From the NCBI GenBank assembly GCA_037190805.1, contig JBBCJR010000033.1:1-61255 (forward strand): 61,255 bases of DNA, read 5' to 3'. The stretch comes from JBBCJR01 sp037190805 (GTDB taxonomy: Bacteria > Pseudomonadota > Alphaproteobacteria > Sphingomonadales > Sphingomonadaceae). The translations under genes and the position numbers were made by a program. Positions 16,842 through 26,966 of the stretch are shown in pieces. Position 1 is the stretch's first letter; the number at the start of each line of letters is the position of its first letter. The notes below the pieces were generated by a model. That model was given only the letters and a program-made list of their open reading frames with translations. It was not told the DNA's origin and ran no database searches.

Positions 16842-16979
16842 CTAGTTCGCCAGCACTTCATTGGTGACCGGCTTCTCCACCGGCTGGAGCGGCACTTCCG
16901 TATTCATGAACGACAGGCCAGCAAGCACGGCGATGACGATCACGACGAGGATGATCAGCCACAGGGAGAGACGCGACAT
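16842..16979 (-). CDS. Small single-helix membrane protein
   Basis: A 45-residue protein behind a good AGGAAGG ribosome-binding site. It is almost all one membrane helix (LSLWLIILVVIVIAVLAGL) followed by a short polar tail, VPLQPVEKPVTNEVLAN. The stop lies 10 bp before the start of the 609-residue protein, so the two form an operon with xerD and accA. aroK is divergent, 73 bp away. The codon use is like its neighbours and the ribosome-binding site is strong, so it is probably real. Function unknown. Confidence 0.75.
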   Translation of the reverse strand: MSRLSLWLIILVVIVIAVLAGLSFMNTEVPLQPVEKPVTNEVLAN

Positions 16980-17052
16980 AACCTTGAAACCTTCCTGTTC
17001 GATCCATCGGCTTTTGCCGGGACGCCCGGCCTGTGTATAGCCCTTGCCGGCC

Positions 17053-17595
17053 ATGACGTCTTCAAAAGCCATACCGCCCGTCGCGCCGGGCCAGCGACCC
17101 ATCGTCCTCATCGGACTGATGGGGGTCGGCAAGTCGACCGTCGGCAAGCGACTGGCGGTTCGGCTCGGCATGCCCTTCGTCGATGCCGACCATGCTATCG
17201 AGGATGCAGCCGGTCTCAGCATCCCGGAAATCTTCGATCGCTTCGGTGAGGCGCATTTCCGCGATGGCGAGCGCCGGGTGATCGCCCGGCTGGTCGAAGG
17301 GCCGCCGAAGGTCATCGCCACCGGGGGCGGTGCGTTCATGAACGACGAGACCCGCGCACTGATCTTGGAGAAGGCGCTGGCGATCTGGATCGACGCCGAT
17401 ATCGACACGCTGGTCGAGCGGGTCCGCCGACGCGACAACCGACCGCTGCTGCGCGACCGCGACCCGCGCGCGGTGCTGACCGAACTCGCCGCGATCCGCA
17501 ATCCGATCTATGCCCAGGCCCCGATCAAGGTGACCAGCCGCCAGGCGCCGCACGAGGTCACCGTCGACGCCATATTGGAGGCGCTTCCCAAATGA
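17053..17595 (+). CDS. aroK: Shikimate kinase
   Basis: The ATG at 17053 gives 180 residues. It has the Walker A loop GLMGVGKST near residue 21, the shikimate-binding DADHAIE and the GGGAF motif, and the lid RRRDNRPLL. It phosphorylates shikimate in aromatic amino acid synthesis. A TTG three codons upstream is a weaker alternative start. It overlaps aroB by 4 bp, a conserved pair in proteobacteria. Confidence 0.97.
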   Translation: MTSSKAIPPVAPGQRPIVLIGLMGVGKSTVGKRLAVRLGMPFVDADHAIEDAAGLSIPEIFDRFGEAHFRDGERRVIARLVEGPPKVIATGGGAFMNDETRALILEKALAIWIDADIDTLVERVRRRDNRPLLRDRDPRAVLTELAAIRNPIYAQAPIKVTSRQAPHEVTVDAILEALPK

Positions 17596-18710
17596 CCCGC
17601 ATCGATGTTGCCCTCGGCAAGCGATCCTATCCGATCCTGATCGAGGCCGGCCTCATCGGCCGCGTCGGGGCGACGCTGGCACCCTATGCGCGCGACGGTC
17701 GACTGATCGTCGTTACCGAAGAGGTGGTCGAGAAGACCCAGGGCGCTCGTTTCGCCGCCGCCCTCGCTGCCTCCGGCATCACCGCCGAAACCATCGTCCT
17801 GCCGGCGGGCGAAGGCACCAAGAGCTGGGACCAGCTCGCCCGCCTCACCGACCGTCTGCTCGCCTTGGGAGTCGAACGGGGCGATCATGTCGTCGCACTG
17901 GGCGGCGGCGTGATCGGCGATCTGGTGGGCTTCGCCGCCGCGATCCTGAAGCGCGGCTGTGGCTTCGTGCAGGTGCCGACCACCCTCCTTGCCCAGGTCG
18001 ACTCGTCGGTGGGGGGTAAGACCGCGATCAACACGCCAGCCGGCAAGAATCTGGTCGGCGCCTTCCACCAGCCGTCACTGGTGCTGATCGACCCCGACGT
18101 CCTCGATACCCTGCCGCCCCGCCAGCAGCGCGCCGGCTATGCCGAGGTGGTGAAATACGGGATGATCGACGATCCCGCCTTCTTCGCGTGGTGCGAGGCG
18201 AACGGTGCCGCGCTCCTGGCCGGAGACCCCGCCGCCCGCGTCCACGCCATCGGGCAGAGCGTCGCCGCCAAGGCCCGCATCGTCGCCGCCGACGAGCGCG
18301 AGACCAGGGACATGCGCGCGCTGCTCAATCTCGGCCACACCTTCGGCCATGCGCTGGAGGCTGAAACCGGCTTTTCCGACCGGCTGCTGCACGGCGAGGC
18401 GGTGGCGATCGGCGCCCTCCTCGCCTTCCGCTTCTCGGCGGAGGAGGGCTTGTGTCCCTCCGCCGCCGTCGATCGCATCATTGCCCACTATGCGGCGGTC
18501 GGCCTGCCGGATCACCCGCGCGCAGCAGGCATCACCGGCCCCGCCGCGCGCCTGGTCGAGCATATGGCCCAGGACAAGAAGATGGAGGCCGGCCGCTTGC
18601 CCTTCGTCCTCGCCCGCGACATCGGCGAGGCCTATCTGGCACGCGACGTCGACCTCGGCCGGATCGAAGCGTTCCTGGACCGGGTGCTGGCGGAGCAGGC
18701 TCTGGCATAG
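17592..18710 (+). CDS. aroB: 3-dehydroquinate synthase
   Basis: The 372-residue enzyme converts DAHP to 3-dehydroquinate using NAD and a divalent metal. Seen in the sequence: the NAD-binding GGGVIGDLVGFAAA, VPTTLLAQVDSSVGGKT, and the metal ligands in LNLGHTFGHALE and LLHGEAVAIG. The start codon overlaps the aroK stop by 4 bp, so translation is coupled. Convergent with a DUF423 gene 32 bp downstream. Confidence 0.97.
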   Translation: MTRIDVALGKRSYPILIEAGLIGRVGATLAPYARDGRLIVVTEEVVEKTQGARFAAALAASGITAETIVLPAGEGTKSWDQLARLTDRLLALGVERGDHVVALGGGVIGDLVGFAAAILKRGCGFVQVPTTLLAQVDSSVGGKTAINTPAGKNLVGAFHQPSLVLIDPDVLDTLPPRQQRAGYAEVVKYGMIDDPAFFAWCEANGAALLAGDPAARVHAIGQSVAAKARIVAADERETRDMRALLNLGHTFGHALEAETGFSDRLLHGEAVAIGALLAFRFSAEEGLCPSAAVDRIIAHYAAVGLPDHPRAAGITGPAARLVEHMAQDKKMEAGRLPFVLARDIGEAYLARDVDLGRIEAFLDRVLAEQALA

Positions 18711-18724
18711 GCGGCACCGGCCCG
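18709..18724. repeat. Copy of a 16-nt core also found at 49.3 kb
   Basis: AGGCGGCACCGGCCCG covers the aroB stop region and short intergenic space. The same 16 bases form both arms of the inverted repeat at 49342-49423. A chance match of this length in 61 kb is unlikely even at high GC, so it may belong to a dispersed intergenic repeat. Confidence 0.4.
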
Positions 18725-18742
18725 GCATCTCCGGATCGGAAT

Positions 18743-19081
18743 CTAACGCCGGACGAACGTCCAAGCGGCGGCCAGCCAGCCAGCGATCATCACCACGCCG
18801 CCGATCGGCGTCACCGCGCCCAGCCAGCGCGGCAGCCCCAGCGCCATCAGGTAAAGGCTGACCGCGAACAGCGCCGCGCCCGCCAGCAGCAGCCAGGGCG
18901 CCAGCCGACTGGCCGGCTGGAGGGCCATCAGCGCGAGCGCGGCAACGGCGTGGACGAGCTGATACTGCCCCCCGGTCTGCAGCCAGGCCTTCGCGTCGCC
19001 GCTGGCGCCGTGGGCGCCGAACGCGCCGGCAGCGATGGCGAGCGCGGCGGACAGCGCGGCAGTGATGGCGATCGGGATCAT
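18743..19081 (-). CDS. DUF423 family small membrane protein
   Basis: The 112-residue protein has four predicted membrane helices and the family signature GAFGAHGAS near residue 20, then YQLVHAVAALAL and a glycine-rich PIGGVVMIAGWLAAAW. DUF423 (YgdD-like) proteins are inner-membrane proteins of unknown function. It overlaps the antiporter stop by 4 bp, so it is cotranslated with it. Confidence 0.9.
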   Translation of the reverse strand: MIPIAITAALSAALAIAAGAFGAHGASGDAKAWLQTGGQYQLVHAVAALALMALQPASRLAPWLLLAGAALFAVSLYLMALGLPRWLGAVTPIGGVVMIAGWLAAAWTFVRR

Positions 19082-20856
19082 GGGCTTTTTTCTCCTGTCC
19101 AGGGCGCCTCCGGACGGAACATCAGACCAAGGCCGCTTTTCATGTCGCCGCTGTCGATCTGCCGCTCCAGCCGGGCGTCGTCGCGACGCCGGTATTCCGC
19201 CTCGATCCGGTCGATGCGGTCGTTCGACACGCCGAGCCGTTCCAAGGCCCGACGCCCCAGCAGGACGGCCGATTCGAACAGTTCCCGCACGACGTCATCC
19301 ACCTCGGCCTTGGCAAGACCGACAAACTGGGTCCTATCATAGGCGCGGGCGACCACCGACGCCTGCGGAAAAGCGGCGCGGATCTGGCGCAACAGCGCGC
19401 TGCTCAGCCATGCTCCGCTGGCGCAGAAGGCGATCAGATTGGCCTGTCCCGCTCCTGCCTGACGCAGCAGGTCGAGGCGGCGGCCATCACCATACCAGAC
19501 CTTCATGTCATAGCCGGCGCTGAGCTCGATCTGGCGAGGGTTGCTGTCGATCAGCGTCACCGACACCCCTTCGGCCATCAGCATCTGCGAGACGGTCTGG
19601 CCGAACCGGCCATAGCCGATGACGATCGCCCGCGTGTCGGGCGCACCTTCCGGAGTGTCCAGCTCGGCGGCGTCGCTACCCCGCATATCGGGGCTGAACC
19701 GGCGGATCGCCGCCATCAACAGCGGCGTCGCCGCCATCGACAGGGTGACGACGGCACCGAACAGGCTGGCGGCGTCAGGATCGATCAGCAGCGCGTCGCG
19801 CGCTTGGGCGAACAGGACGAAGCCAAGCTCGCCGCCCTGGCTGAGCAGCAGGCCGAGCGCGAAGGCGGAGCGTGTCTCCATCCCGAACAGCCGGGCGAGC
19901 CCGCCGATGACAAGTGTCTTGATCAGGATCAGGCCCGCCGCCAGCCCGACCACCAGCAGCGGCCGCGCCGCGATCGTGGCAAGGTCCAGCTGCATGCCGA
20001 CGGCAATGAAGAACAGGCCGAGGAGGATGGCGCGAAACGGCTCGATGTCCGCTTCGAGCTCATGGCGATAAGGCGAATCGGCAAGCATCACACCGGCGAC
20101 GAACGCACCGAGCGCCGTCGACAGATGCAGCGCCTCCATCAACGCCGCGGCGGCCAGCACCGTGAACAGCCCGGCAACGATGAACAGCTCGCGCTGACCC
20201 GCCCGGCCGATCAGCCGCAGCAGCGGATTGAGCAGGAACCGCCCGGCCAGAACCAGCCCGATGACGGCGCCCACGGTGTAGAGGGCGAGCATCCACCCCG
20301 GTGGCGCCGAGGGATCGGCCGGCGCGCGCGACAGCGCGGCGATGATGGTGATCATTGGCACGATCGCCAGGTCCTGGAACAGGAGGACGGCGAAGCTGCG
20401 TTCGCCGAACGGAGTGTTCAGGCGACCGCGCTCCTGCAGCATCGGCAGGACCTGCGCGGTCGACGACAGGGCGAGAGGCAGGCCGACAGCGATGGCGGCG
20501 GCCAGCGTCAGGGCGGTGAGGTTGTCGAGGAAAAGGGCCAGCGCCGCGCCGCAGAGGATGACCTGCGCCAGGCCAAGGCCGAAGATATCGCGCCGCATCC
20601 GCCACAGCCGCGCCGGATTCAGTTCCAGTCCGACGACGAACAGCAGCAGGACCACGCCGATTTCGGCCACCGCCATCGTCCGGTCGACGTCGCCCACCAA
20701 CCCGAGGCCGGGGGGACCGATGACCGCGCCGCTGACAAGGAAACCCAACACCGCGCCCAGCCCCAGCCGGCGGAAGATGAGGACGAAGACCAAGCCAAAG
20801 CCCAGATAGATGACGGCATCGGTCAGGAAATGGGCGTTGATGGCGCCCTCGTTCAT
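19078..20856 (-). CDS. CPA2-family cation/proton antiporter with RCK domain (KefB/KefC type)
   Basis: The first ~390 of 592 residues form about 12 membrane helices of the Na+/H+ exchanger fold (VGLELNPARLWRMR, VGLPLALSSTAQVL, LSQGGELGFVLFAQ). The last third is a TrkA-N nucleotide-binding domain with the Rossmann motif VIGYGRFGQTVSQ and an acidic residue in LIDSNPRQIE. Family knowledge: such proteins export K+ and are gated by glutathione adducts or nucleotides. The start overlaps the stop of the NifU-like gene by 1 bp and the stop overlaps DUF423, forming a three-gene operon. Confidence 0.93.
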   Translation of the reverse strand: MNEGAINAHFLTDAVIYLGFGLVFVLIFRRLGLGAVLGFLVSGAVIGPPGLGLVGDVDRTMAVAEIGVVLLLFVVGLELNPARLWRMRRDIFGLGLAQVILCGAALALFLDNLTALTLAAAIAVGLPLALSSTAQVLPMLQERGRLNTPFGERSFAVLLFQDLAIVPMITIIAALSRAPADPSAPPGWMLALYTVGAVIGLVLAGRFLLNPLLRLIGRAGQRELFIVAGLFTVLAAAALMEALHLSTALGAFVAGVMLADSPYRHELEADIEPFRAILLGLFFIAVGMQLDLATIAARPLLVVGLAAGLILIKTLVIGGLARLFGMETRSAFALGLLLSQGGELGFVLFAQARDALLIDPDAASLFGAVVTLSMAATPLLMAAIRRFSPDMRGSDAAELDTPEGAPDTRAIVIGYGRFGQTVSQMLMAEGVSVTLIDSNPRQIELSAGYDMKVWYGDGRRLDLLRQAGAGQANLIAFCASGAWLSSALLRQIRAAFPQASVVARAYDRTQFVGLAKAEVDDVVRELFESAVLLGRRALERLGVSNDRIDRIEAEYRRRDDARLERQIDSGDMKSGLGLMFRPEAPWTGEKSP

Positions 20857-21287
20857 CAGCGCCGGTCCAGCGCGGCACGGGCCGCCTCAGCCACCGCCTC
20901 GAAAGCGAGCCGGATCGATGCGTGGCGAGCCCGGTGCGCGCGGGCCGGGGCCAGCACCTCGATACCCGGCCAGTCGGGCGCATCTTCGCGCGTCCCGGCC
21001 AGCCAGTCGCCCAGCGCATCGCGAGCGGCCTCAAGCTCGCCCGGATCGCGGCCGATGGCATGGGCACCCATCAGCGAGGCCGAGGCCTGGCCGAGGGCGC
21101 AAGCCCTGACCTCCTGCCCCAGGGCCACCACCCGGCCGCCGTCGTCGAGCGCGACGTCGACGGCAATACGGCTGCCACAGATCGGCGAGCGCTTCTCGGA
21201 CGACGCCTCCGGCCTCTCCAGGCGCGCGGCATGGGGAACCGATGCAGCCAGCCTGAGGATGCGGGTGTTGTAGAGGGCGTCCGACAC
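20856..21287 (-). CDS. NifU/IscU-like iron-sulfur scaffold protein, third cysteine missing
   Basis: The 143-residue protein aligns with the IscU fold: YNTRILRLAASV at the start, Cys in SPICGSRI, and VRACALGQASASLM holding the second cysteine. The third ligand cysteine, usually near the end in a C-x-L helix, is absent: the region reads RHASIRLAFEAV. Many alphaproteobacteria code such reduced scaffolds outside the suf operon. It may carry or sense clusters rather than build them; that is inference. First gene of the operon with the K+ antiporter. Confidence 0.8.
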   Translation of the reverse strand: MSDALYNTRILRLAASVPHAARLERPEASSEKRSPICGSRIAVDVALDDGGRVVALGQEVRACALGQASASLMGAHAIGRDPGELEAARDALGDWLAGTREDAPDWPGIEVLAPARAHRARHASIRLAFEAVAEAARAALDRR

Positions 21288-21369
21288 GATGGCCGATATA
21301 GGCGTCTCGCGGCGCGGTGACGAGGGTGGATCGCCGACGGTTCGGCTCCCGTTTCGATTCGGCTTTTCC

Positions 21370-21771
21370 TTATTCGATCCGAGTCCATGTCTGCGACTTG
21401 CAGCCGACTCCGCCGACCAGACAGCCGCGACCTTTCAGCGTATTGACGTCGATCACCTCGATCCGGCCGGAAAACGTCTTGTTGATGTCGGGCACGAACA
21501 CGCGGCCACGCCAGTTGCCGTTCTTGTCCTTGCTGAAATCGCGGAACAGCTGGCTGCCGATCAGCTCGGCGGTACCACCCCGCGCGGCGTCGGCCTTGGC
21601 CTTGTCATTGGCCCATATCACCGTGCCGCACATCGACCTGCCGCAATGGTCGGAACGAACATGGACGCTGTTCTGCGGATTGCGCCAGACGCCGATCGAA
21701 CGGTCGGCCTGCTGCGCAATGGCCGGCGTGGCGACGATCAGGGCTGCGATCAGGATTGCGGTCCGGTGCAT
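21370..21771 (-). CDS. DUF2147 family secreted protein
   Basis: With the ATG at 21771 (GGGGGAG upstream) the protein has 133 residues and a signal peptide ending AIAQQ. The mature part shows the DUF2147 pattern: IGVWRNPQNSVHVRS, MCGTVIWAND, a middle NWRGRVFVPDINKTFSG, and a closing LKGRGCLVGGVGCKSQTWTR with paired cysteines. Predicted as a small periplasmic beta-barrel (lipocalin-like) protein. Function unknown. A monocistronic gene between a scaffold protein and cysS. Confidence 0.88.
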   Translation of the reverse strand: MHRTAILIAALIVATPAIAQQADRSIGVWRNPQNSVHVRSDHCGRSMCGTVIWANDKAKADAARGGTAELIGSQLFRDFSKDKNGNWRGRVFVPDINKTFSGRIEVIDVNTLKGRGCLVGGVGCKSQTWTRIE

Positions 21772-21832
21772 TGCACGTCTCCCCCATTCATGCCGCCATC
21801 CTACCCGATCTGCGTGGCGGTGTCGTGACCCC

Positions 21833-23251
21833 TCAGGCGCGCCTCCAGGTCGTCCCGTGAGGTCCATCCTCAAGCAGGATGCCCTCCGCCGCGAGTGCGT
21901 CACGGATGCGGTCGCTGACGGCAAAGTCCTTGCGCGCGCGGGCTTCGGTACGTTCGAGGATGGCGGCGTCGATACGCGCGGCATCCTCGTCACCAGCCAC
22001 GCCGAACCACGCCTCCGCCGGGCCATCGAGCAGGCCCATCAGCCGCGCGGCGTTGAGTCCGGCAAGCACCGCTTCCACCGTGCGGAACGCCTCGCTCGCC
22101 GGGTCCTTGGCGGCGTCGATACCCGCTTCCGGCAGGTCGAAGGCGCGATCTAGCAGATGACCGATGCGCGCCAGCGCCTCGGGCGTATTGAGATCGTCCG
22201 CCAGCGCCGCGACCACGCCATCGTCGGGGCGGCGATCGATATCGGCGAGGCCCAGCGCCTCCAGCCGGGCGCGGGCGCGATACCAGCGATCGAGCCGTGC
22301 CTTCGACTGCACCATCAGCGCGTCCGACCAGTCGAGCGGCTGGCGATACTGGGCCGACAGCAGGGCCAGGCGAATCGCTTCGCCGCGATGGCCGTCCGCC
22401 AGCAATTGAGCGACGGTCACGACATTGCCCAGCGACTTCGACATCTTCTCGGCGTTCATGGCCAGAAAGCCGTTGTGCAGCCAGAAGCGCGCCAGCGGCG
22501 CCCCGCCATGGGCACAGCGGGACTGGGCGATCTCATTTTCGTGATGGGGAAAGATCAGGTCCTGGCCGCCGCCATGGATGTCGATCGTCTCGCCCAGATG
22601 CGCCGCGATCATCGCCGAGCATTCGATGTGCCAACCCGGCCGGCCGCGGCCCCATGGACTATCCCAGCCGGGAAGATCGTCGGCCGACGGTTTCCACAGC
22701 ACGAAGTCGGCAGGATCACGCTTGTAGGGGGCCACCTCGACCCTGGCGCCTGCCTGCATCGCGTCCTGGGTGCGGCGGGACAGGGCGCCATAGTCCGGGT
22801 CGCTGGGAACGTGGAACAGCACATGCCCCTCGACCGCATAGGCGTGGCCGCTGGCGATCAGTCGTTCGATCATCGCCACCATCTCGGCGATATGGCCGGT
22901 GGCGCGCGGCGCGATCGCCGGCGGGCGGACGCCTAACGCACCCATGTCGTCCAGATAATGATCCTCGAACCGTCGGGTGATGACGCCGATCTCCACCCCC
23001 TCGACAGCGGCGGCGGCGTTGATCTTGTCGTCGACGTCGGTGATGTTGCGGGCATAGTCCAGCCGGTGGTTCGGCCACAAATGCCCCAGCAGCCGCGCCA
23101 GCACGTCGAACACCACCGCCGGCCGGGCATTGCCGATATGGGCGCGGTTATAGACTGTCGGCCCGCACACATACATGGTGATGCGATCCGGCCGGGCGGG
23201 CGCGAAGGCGCGCTTCTCGCGCGTGGCGGTGTCGTGAAGGACGAGGGTCAT
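21833..23251 (-). CDS. cysS: Cysteine-tRNA ligase
   Basis: The 472-residue class I synthetase has the zinc ligand in MYVCGPTVYN, the HIGH-type motif AHIGNARP, IECSAM with the second zinc cysteine, HHENEIAQS and KMSKSLGN. It charges tRNA-Cys. The start overlaps the cvpA stop by 4 bp. Normal length, no oddities. Confidence 0.97.
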   Translation of the reverse strand: MTLVLHDTATREKRAFAPARPDRITMYVCGPTVYNRAHIGNARPAVVFDVLARLLGHLWPNHRLDYARNITDVDDKINAAAAVEGVEIGVITRRFEDHYLDDMGALGVRPPAIAPRATGHIAEMVAMIERLIASGHAYAVEGHVLFHVPSDPDYGALSRRTQDAMQAGARVEVAPYKRDPADFVLWKPSADDLPGWDSPWGRGRPGWHIECSAMIAAHLGETIDIHGGGQDLIFPHHENEIAQSRCAHGGAPLARFWLHNGFLAMNAEKMSKSLGNVVTVAQLLADGHRGEAIRLALLSAQYRQPLDWSDALMVQSKARLDRWYRARARLEALGLADIDRRPDDGVVAALADDLNTPEALARIGHLLDRAFDLPEAGIDAAKDPASEAFRTVEAVLAGLNAARLMGLLDGPAEAWFGVAGDEDAARIDAAILERTEARARKDFAVSDRIRDALAAEGILLEDGPHGTTWRRA

Positions 23252-23847
23252 GTCGAGAAGGCGTTGGCCGCGTCGAGCAGGTCGTTCAGGTCCTGCCGCT
23301 GCTCGCGGTCATATCCCGCCGGAGCGTCCGGGTTGTCCTCGTCCCCCTGGCGCTGCTGCTCGACGAAATCCACGATGAGCCGCGAGGACAGGCGCAGCAG
23401 CGGATAGGTCTTGCTCGCCGCCATCCATTCCGGCTTCGCCGTGTTTTCGCCTTCCAGCGTCTCGAAGCCGAGATTCAGGGCCAGGAACAGCAGGCTGGCG
23501 ATGATCAAACCCTTCACCGCTCCGAAACCGAGGCCAAGGGCCCGGTCGAAGGGCCCGACGATCGATTGCCGGGTGCGCGCGCCGAGTCTCGAGCCGACGA
23601 TTCGGAACAGCACGAAGGTGACGAGAAAGATCCCGACAAAGGCCAGGATCGCCGCTCCTGACGGTGAGTCGACCACGGTCGCCGTCCAGTCGCTGACCGG
23701 CGTATAGAACAGCCTGAGCGCCATCACCGCCGCCACCCAGGCAAGCAACGCCAGCACTTCGGACACGAACCCGCGCACGAGGCCGAGCACGGCGCACAGG
23801 CCGACGAGGAGGATAACGACAATGTCGAGTGCGGTGAGCGGCGCCAT
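23248..23847 (-). CDS. cvpA: CvpA family membrane protein
   Basis: A 199-residue protein with four membrane helices (LDIVVILLVGLCAVLGLVRG, VLALLAWVAAVMALRLF, then AILAFVGIFLVTFVLFRIVG and the GLGFGAVKGLIIASLLFLAL helix) and a polar tail. The GAVKG motif is diagnostic of CvpA, linked to colicin V production and bile/membrane stress. Usually precedes purF; here it leads into cysS by a 4-bp overlap instead. Confidence 0.93.
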   Translation of the reverse strand: MAPLTALDIVVILLVGLCAVLGLVRGFVSEVLALLAWVAAVMALRLFYTPVSDWTATVVDSPSGAAILAFVGIFLVTFVLFRIVGSRLGARTRQSIVGPFDRALGLGFGAVKGLIIASLLFLALNLGFETLEGENTAKPEWMAASKTYPLLRLSSRLIVDFVEQQRQGDEDNPDAPAGYDREQRQDLNDLLDAANAFST

Positions 23848-23859
23848 GACCCCGTTCCG

Positions 23860-25233
<1,374 letters not shown>

Positions 25234-25300
25234 GGCGTCGTTATACAAGCGAACGAAGCAGGAACAAGAGACTTCGGTAAAAGACGTGCCCCTGTTGGTA

Positions 25301-25753
25301 TCAGTCTGGGAAGCTCGACCCGTCCCGCCGCGTGAAGCCGCCCGCCAGGGAAAGGGCGAGATCGATATCGGGGTAATGGCAAGCCCCTTCCGCTACCCGG
25401 CCGAACGCCAGAAAACGGACCGGGCGGCCACTTTCGTTGACGAGATGATGGCCATTGGCCACCCCTTTGGCGAAGGTGGCAATATCGCCTGGCCGCAGCA
25501 CGGTCCGCCTGCCCTCCTCCACCAGGACCGCCTCGCCTTCCAGCATCACCACGACCTCGTCCTCGGCTTCATGCCAATGGCGCTGGCTGGACCAGGCGTC
25601 GGGGTCGAGGCGGACGTGGCTGACGCCGAAATCGGTCAACCCCGCCGCCGGTCCCAGCCGGGCGACATGGCGTCCGGCGACGGCGGCGGCATAGGGGGCA
25701 GGATAGCCGGTGCGACTGACCAGTGGATGGGCGGCAAGATCGACCTTGGGCAT
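25301..25753 (-). CDS. Cupin-domain protein
   Basis: The protein has 150 residues from the ATG at 25753 (or 158 from 25777). The cupin metal-binding motifs are visible: RHWHEAEDEVVVMLEGEA, with its two His and Glu, and NGHHLVNES. The closing block CHYPDIDLAL is typical of a widespread small cupin family, possibly metal-dependent. No substrate can be named. Divergent from dapE. Confidence 0.85.
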   Translation of the reverse strand: MPKVDLAAHPLVSRTGYPAPYAAAVAGRHVARLGPAAGLTDFGVSHVRLDPDAWSSQRHWHEAEDEVVVMLEGEAVLVEEGRRTVLRPGDIATFAKGVANGHHLVNESGRPVRFLAFGRVAEGACHYPDIDLALSLAGGFTRRDGSSFPD

Positions 25754-25801
25754 GGCGTCGATTCTAGCAATCGGCACGGCGACGCGCTACGCCCCGGGGC
25801 C

Positions 25802-26932
25802 ATGACCCGCCCCGATCCCGTCGCCCTGCTCCAGTCGCTGATCCGCTGCCGCAGCGTCACGCCGGCTGACGACGGCGCGCTCGACATCCTCCAACGGGCG
25901 CTGGAGGGGATCGGCTTCACCTGCACCCGCCTGCGGTTCGGCGAGGCGCCCGACGGGCCGGTCGACAATCTCTTCGCCCGCCGGGGCGAGGGAGCGCCTC
26001 ATTTCGCCTTTGCCGGACATAGCGACGTGGTCCCCGCCGGCGACGGCTGGCAGGTCGATCCCTTCGGCGGCGAGATCAGGGGCGGCCTGATCCACGGACG
26101 CGGCGCGGTCGACATGAAGGGCGCGCTCGCCGCCTTCGTCGCCGCGGCAGCGGAGGTACGCGACCATCCCGGCAGCCTCAGCCTGATCATCACCGGCGAC
26201 GAGGAAGGCCCCGCCACCTACGGCACCCAGGCGATGCTGGACTGGATGCGCGGTGCCGGCCACCTGCCCGACGCCTGCCTGGTCGGCGAGCCGACCTCGA
26301 CCGCGCGGCTGGGCGACATGGTGAAGGTCGGGCGTCGCGGATCAGTCAACATGTGGCTGACGGTCGAGGGGCGGCAGGGGCATGTCGCCTATCCCCACCT
26401 GGCCGACAATCCGATCACCCCCTTGGTCACGATCCTGACGCGGCTGAAGGCGCGAGTGCTGGACAGCGGCAATGACTGGTTCCAGCCGTCCAATCTGGAG
26501 ATTACCGATCTCGAGGTCGGCAACCCGGCGACCAACGTCATTCCCCGGACCGCGACGGCGCGGATCAATATCCGCTTCAACACCGAGCATGACGGCGCAT
26601 CGCTGGTCCGCTGGGTCGAAGGAATCGCGGCAGAGGAAGCCCCCGGTGCCATCGTCACCGCCCGCATCTCGGGCGAGGCGTTCCTGACCGAGCCGGGGCC
26701 GCTGAGCGCCCTTATCGCCGATGCCATACACGCCGAAACCGGCCTCACGGCGGAGCTGTCGACCAGCGGCGGCACGTCCGACGCCCGCTTCATCCGCGCG
26801 CTGTGCCCGGTGGTGGAGTTCGGCCTGCCCAACGCCACCATGCACCGCGCCGACGAAGCGGCGGCGGTGGCGGATGTCGAGACGCTGACGCGGATCTATG
26901 CCGGCGTCCTGCGGAGATTCTTCGGAATTTAG
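25802..26932 (+). CDS. dapE: Succinyl-diaminopimelate desuccinylase
   Basis: Starting at the ATG at 25802 the enzyme has 376 residues, the family norm. The binuclear zinc site is visible: FAGHSDVVPAGDGW with His, GRGAVDMKGALAA with Asp, TGDEEGPATYGT with Glu-Glu, and the final MHRADE. It removes succinate in lysine and diaminopimelate synthesis, needed for the cell wall. A longer upstream reading frame continues over the cupin gene but is not supported by the family. Confidence 0.96.
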   Translation: MTRPDPVALLQSLIRCRSVTPADDGALDILQRALEGIGFTCTRLRFGEAPDGPVDNLFARRGEGAPHFAFAGHSDVVPAGDGWQVDPFGGEIRGGLIHGRGAVDMKGALAAFVAAAAEVRDHPGSLSLIITGDEEGPATYGTQAMLDWMRGAGHLPDACLVGEPTSTARLGDMVKVGRRGSVNMWLTVEGRQGHVAYPHLADNPITPLVTILTRLKARVLDSGNDWFQPSNLEITDLEVGNPATNVIPRTATARINIRFNTEHDGASLVRWVEGIAAEEAPGAIVTARISGEAFLTEPGPLSALIADAIHAETGLTAELSTSGGTSDARFIRALCPVVEFGLPNATMHRADEAAAVADVETLTRIYAGVLRRFFGI

Positions 26933-26966
26933 AGCTGATGCGGCTAATGTCGCCATCCAGCAATCA

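Noticed and set aside
15572..16867. A 431-codon plus-strand frame opposite the 609-residue protein
   Set aside because: Arg/Gly/Asp-rich composition typical of antisense shadows; the minus-strand gene fits the operon with xerD.
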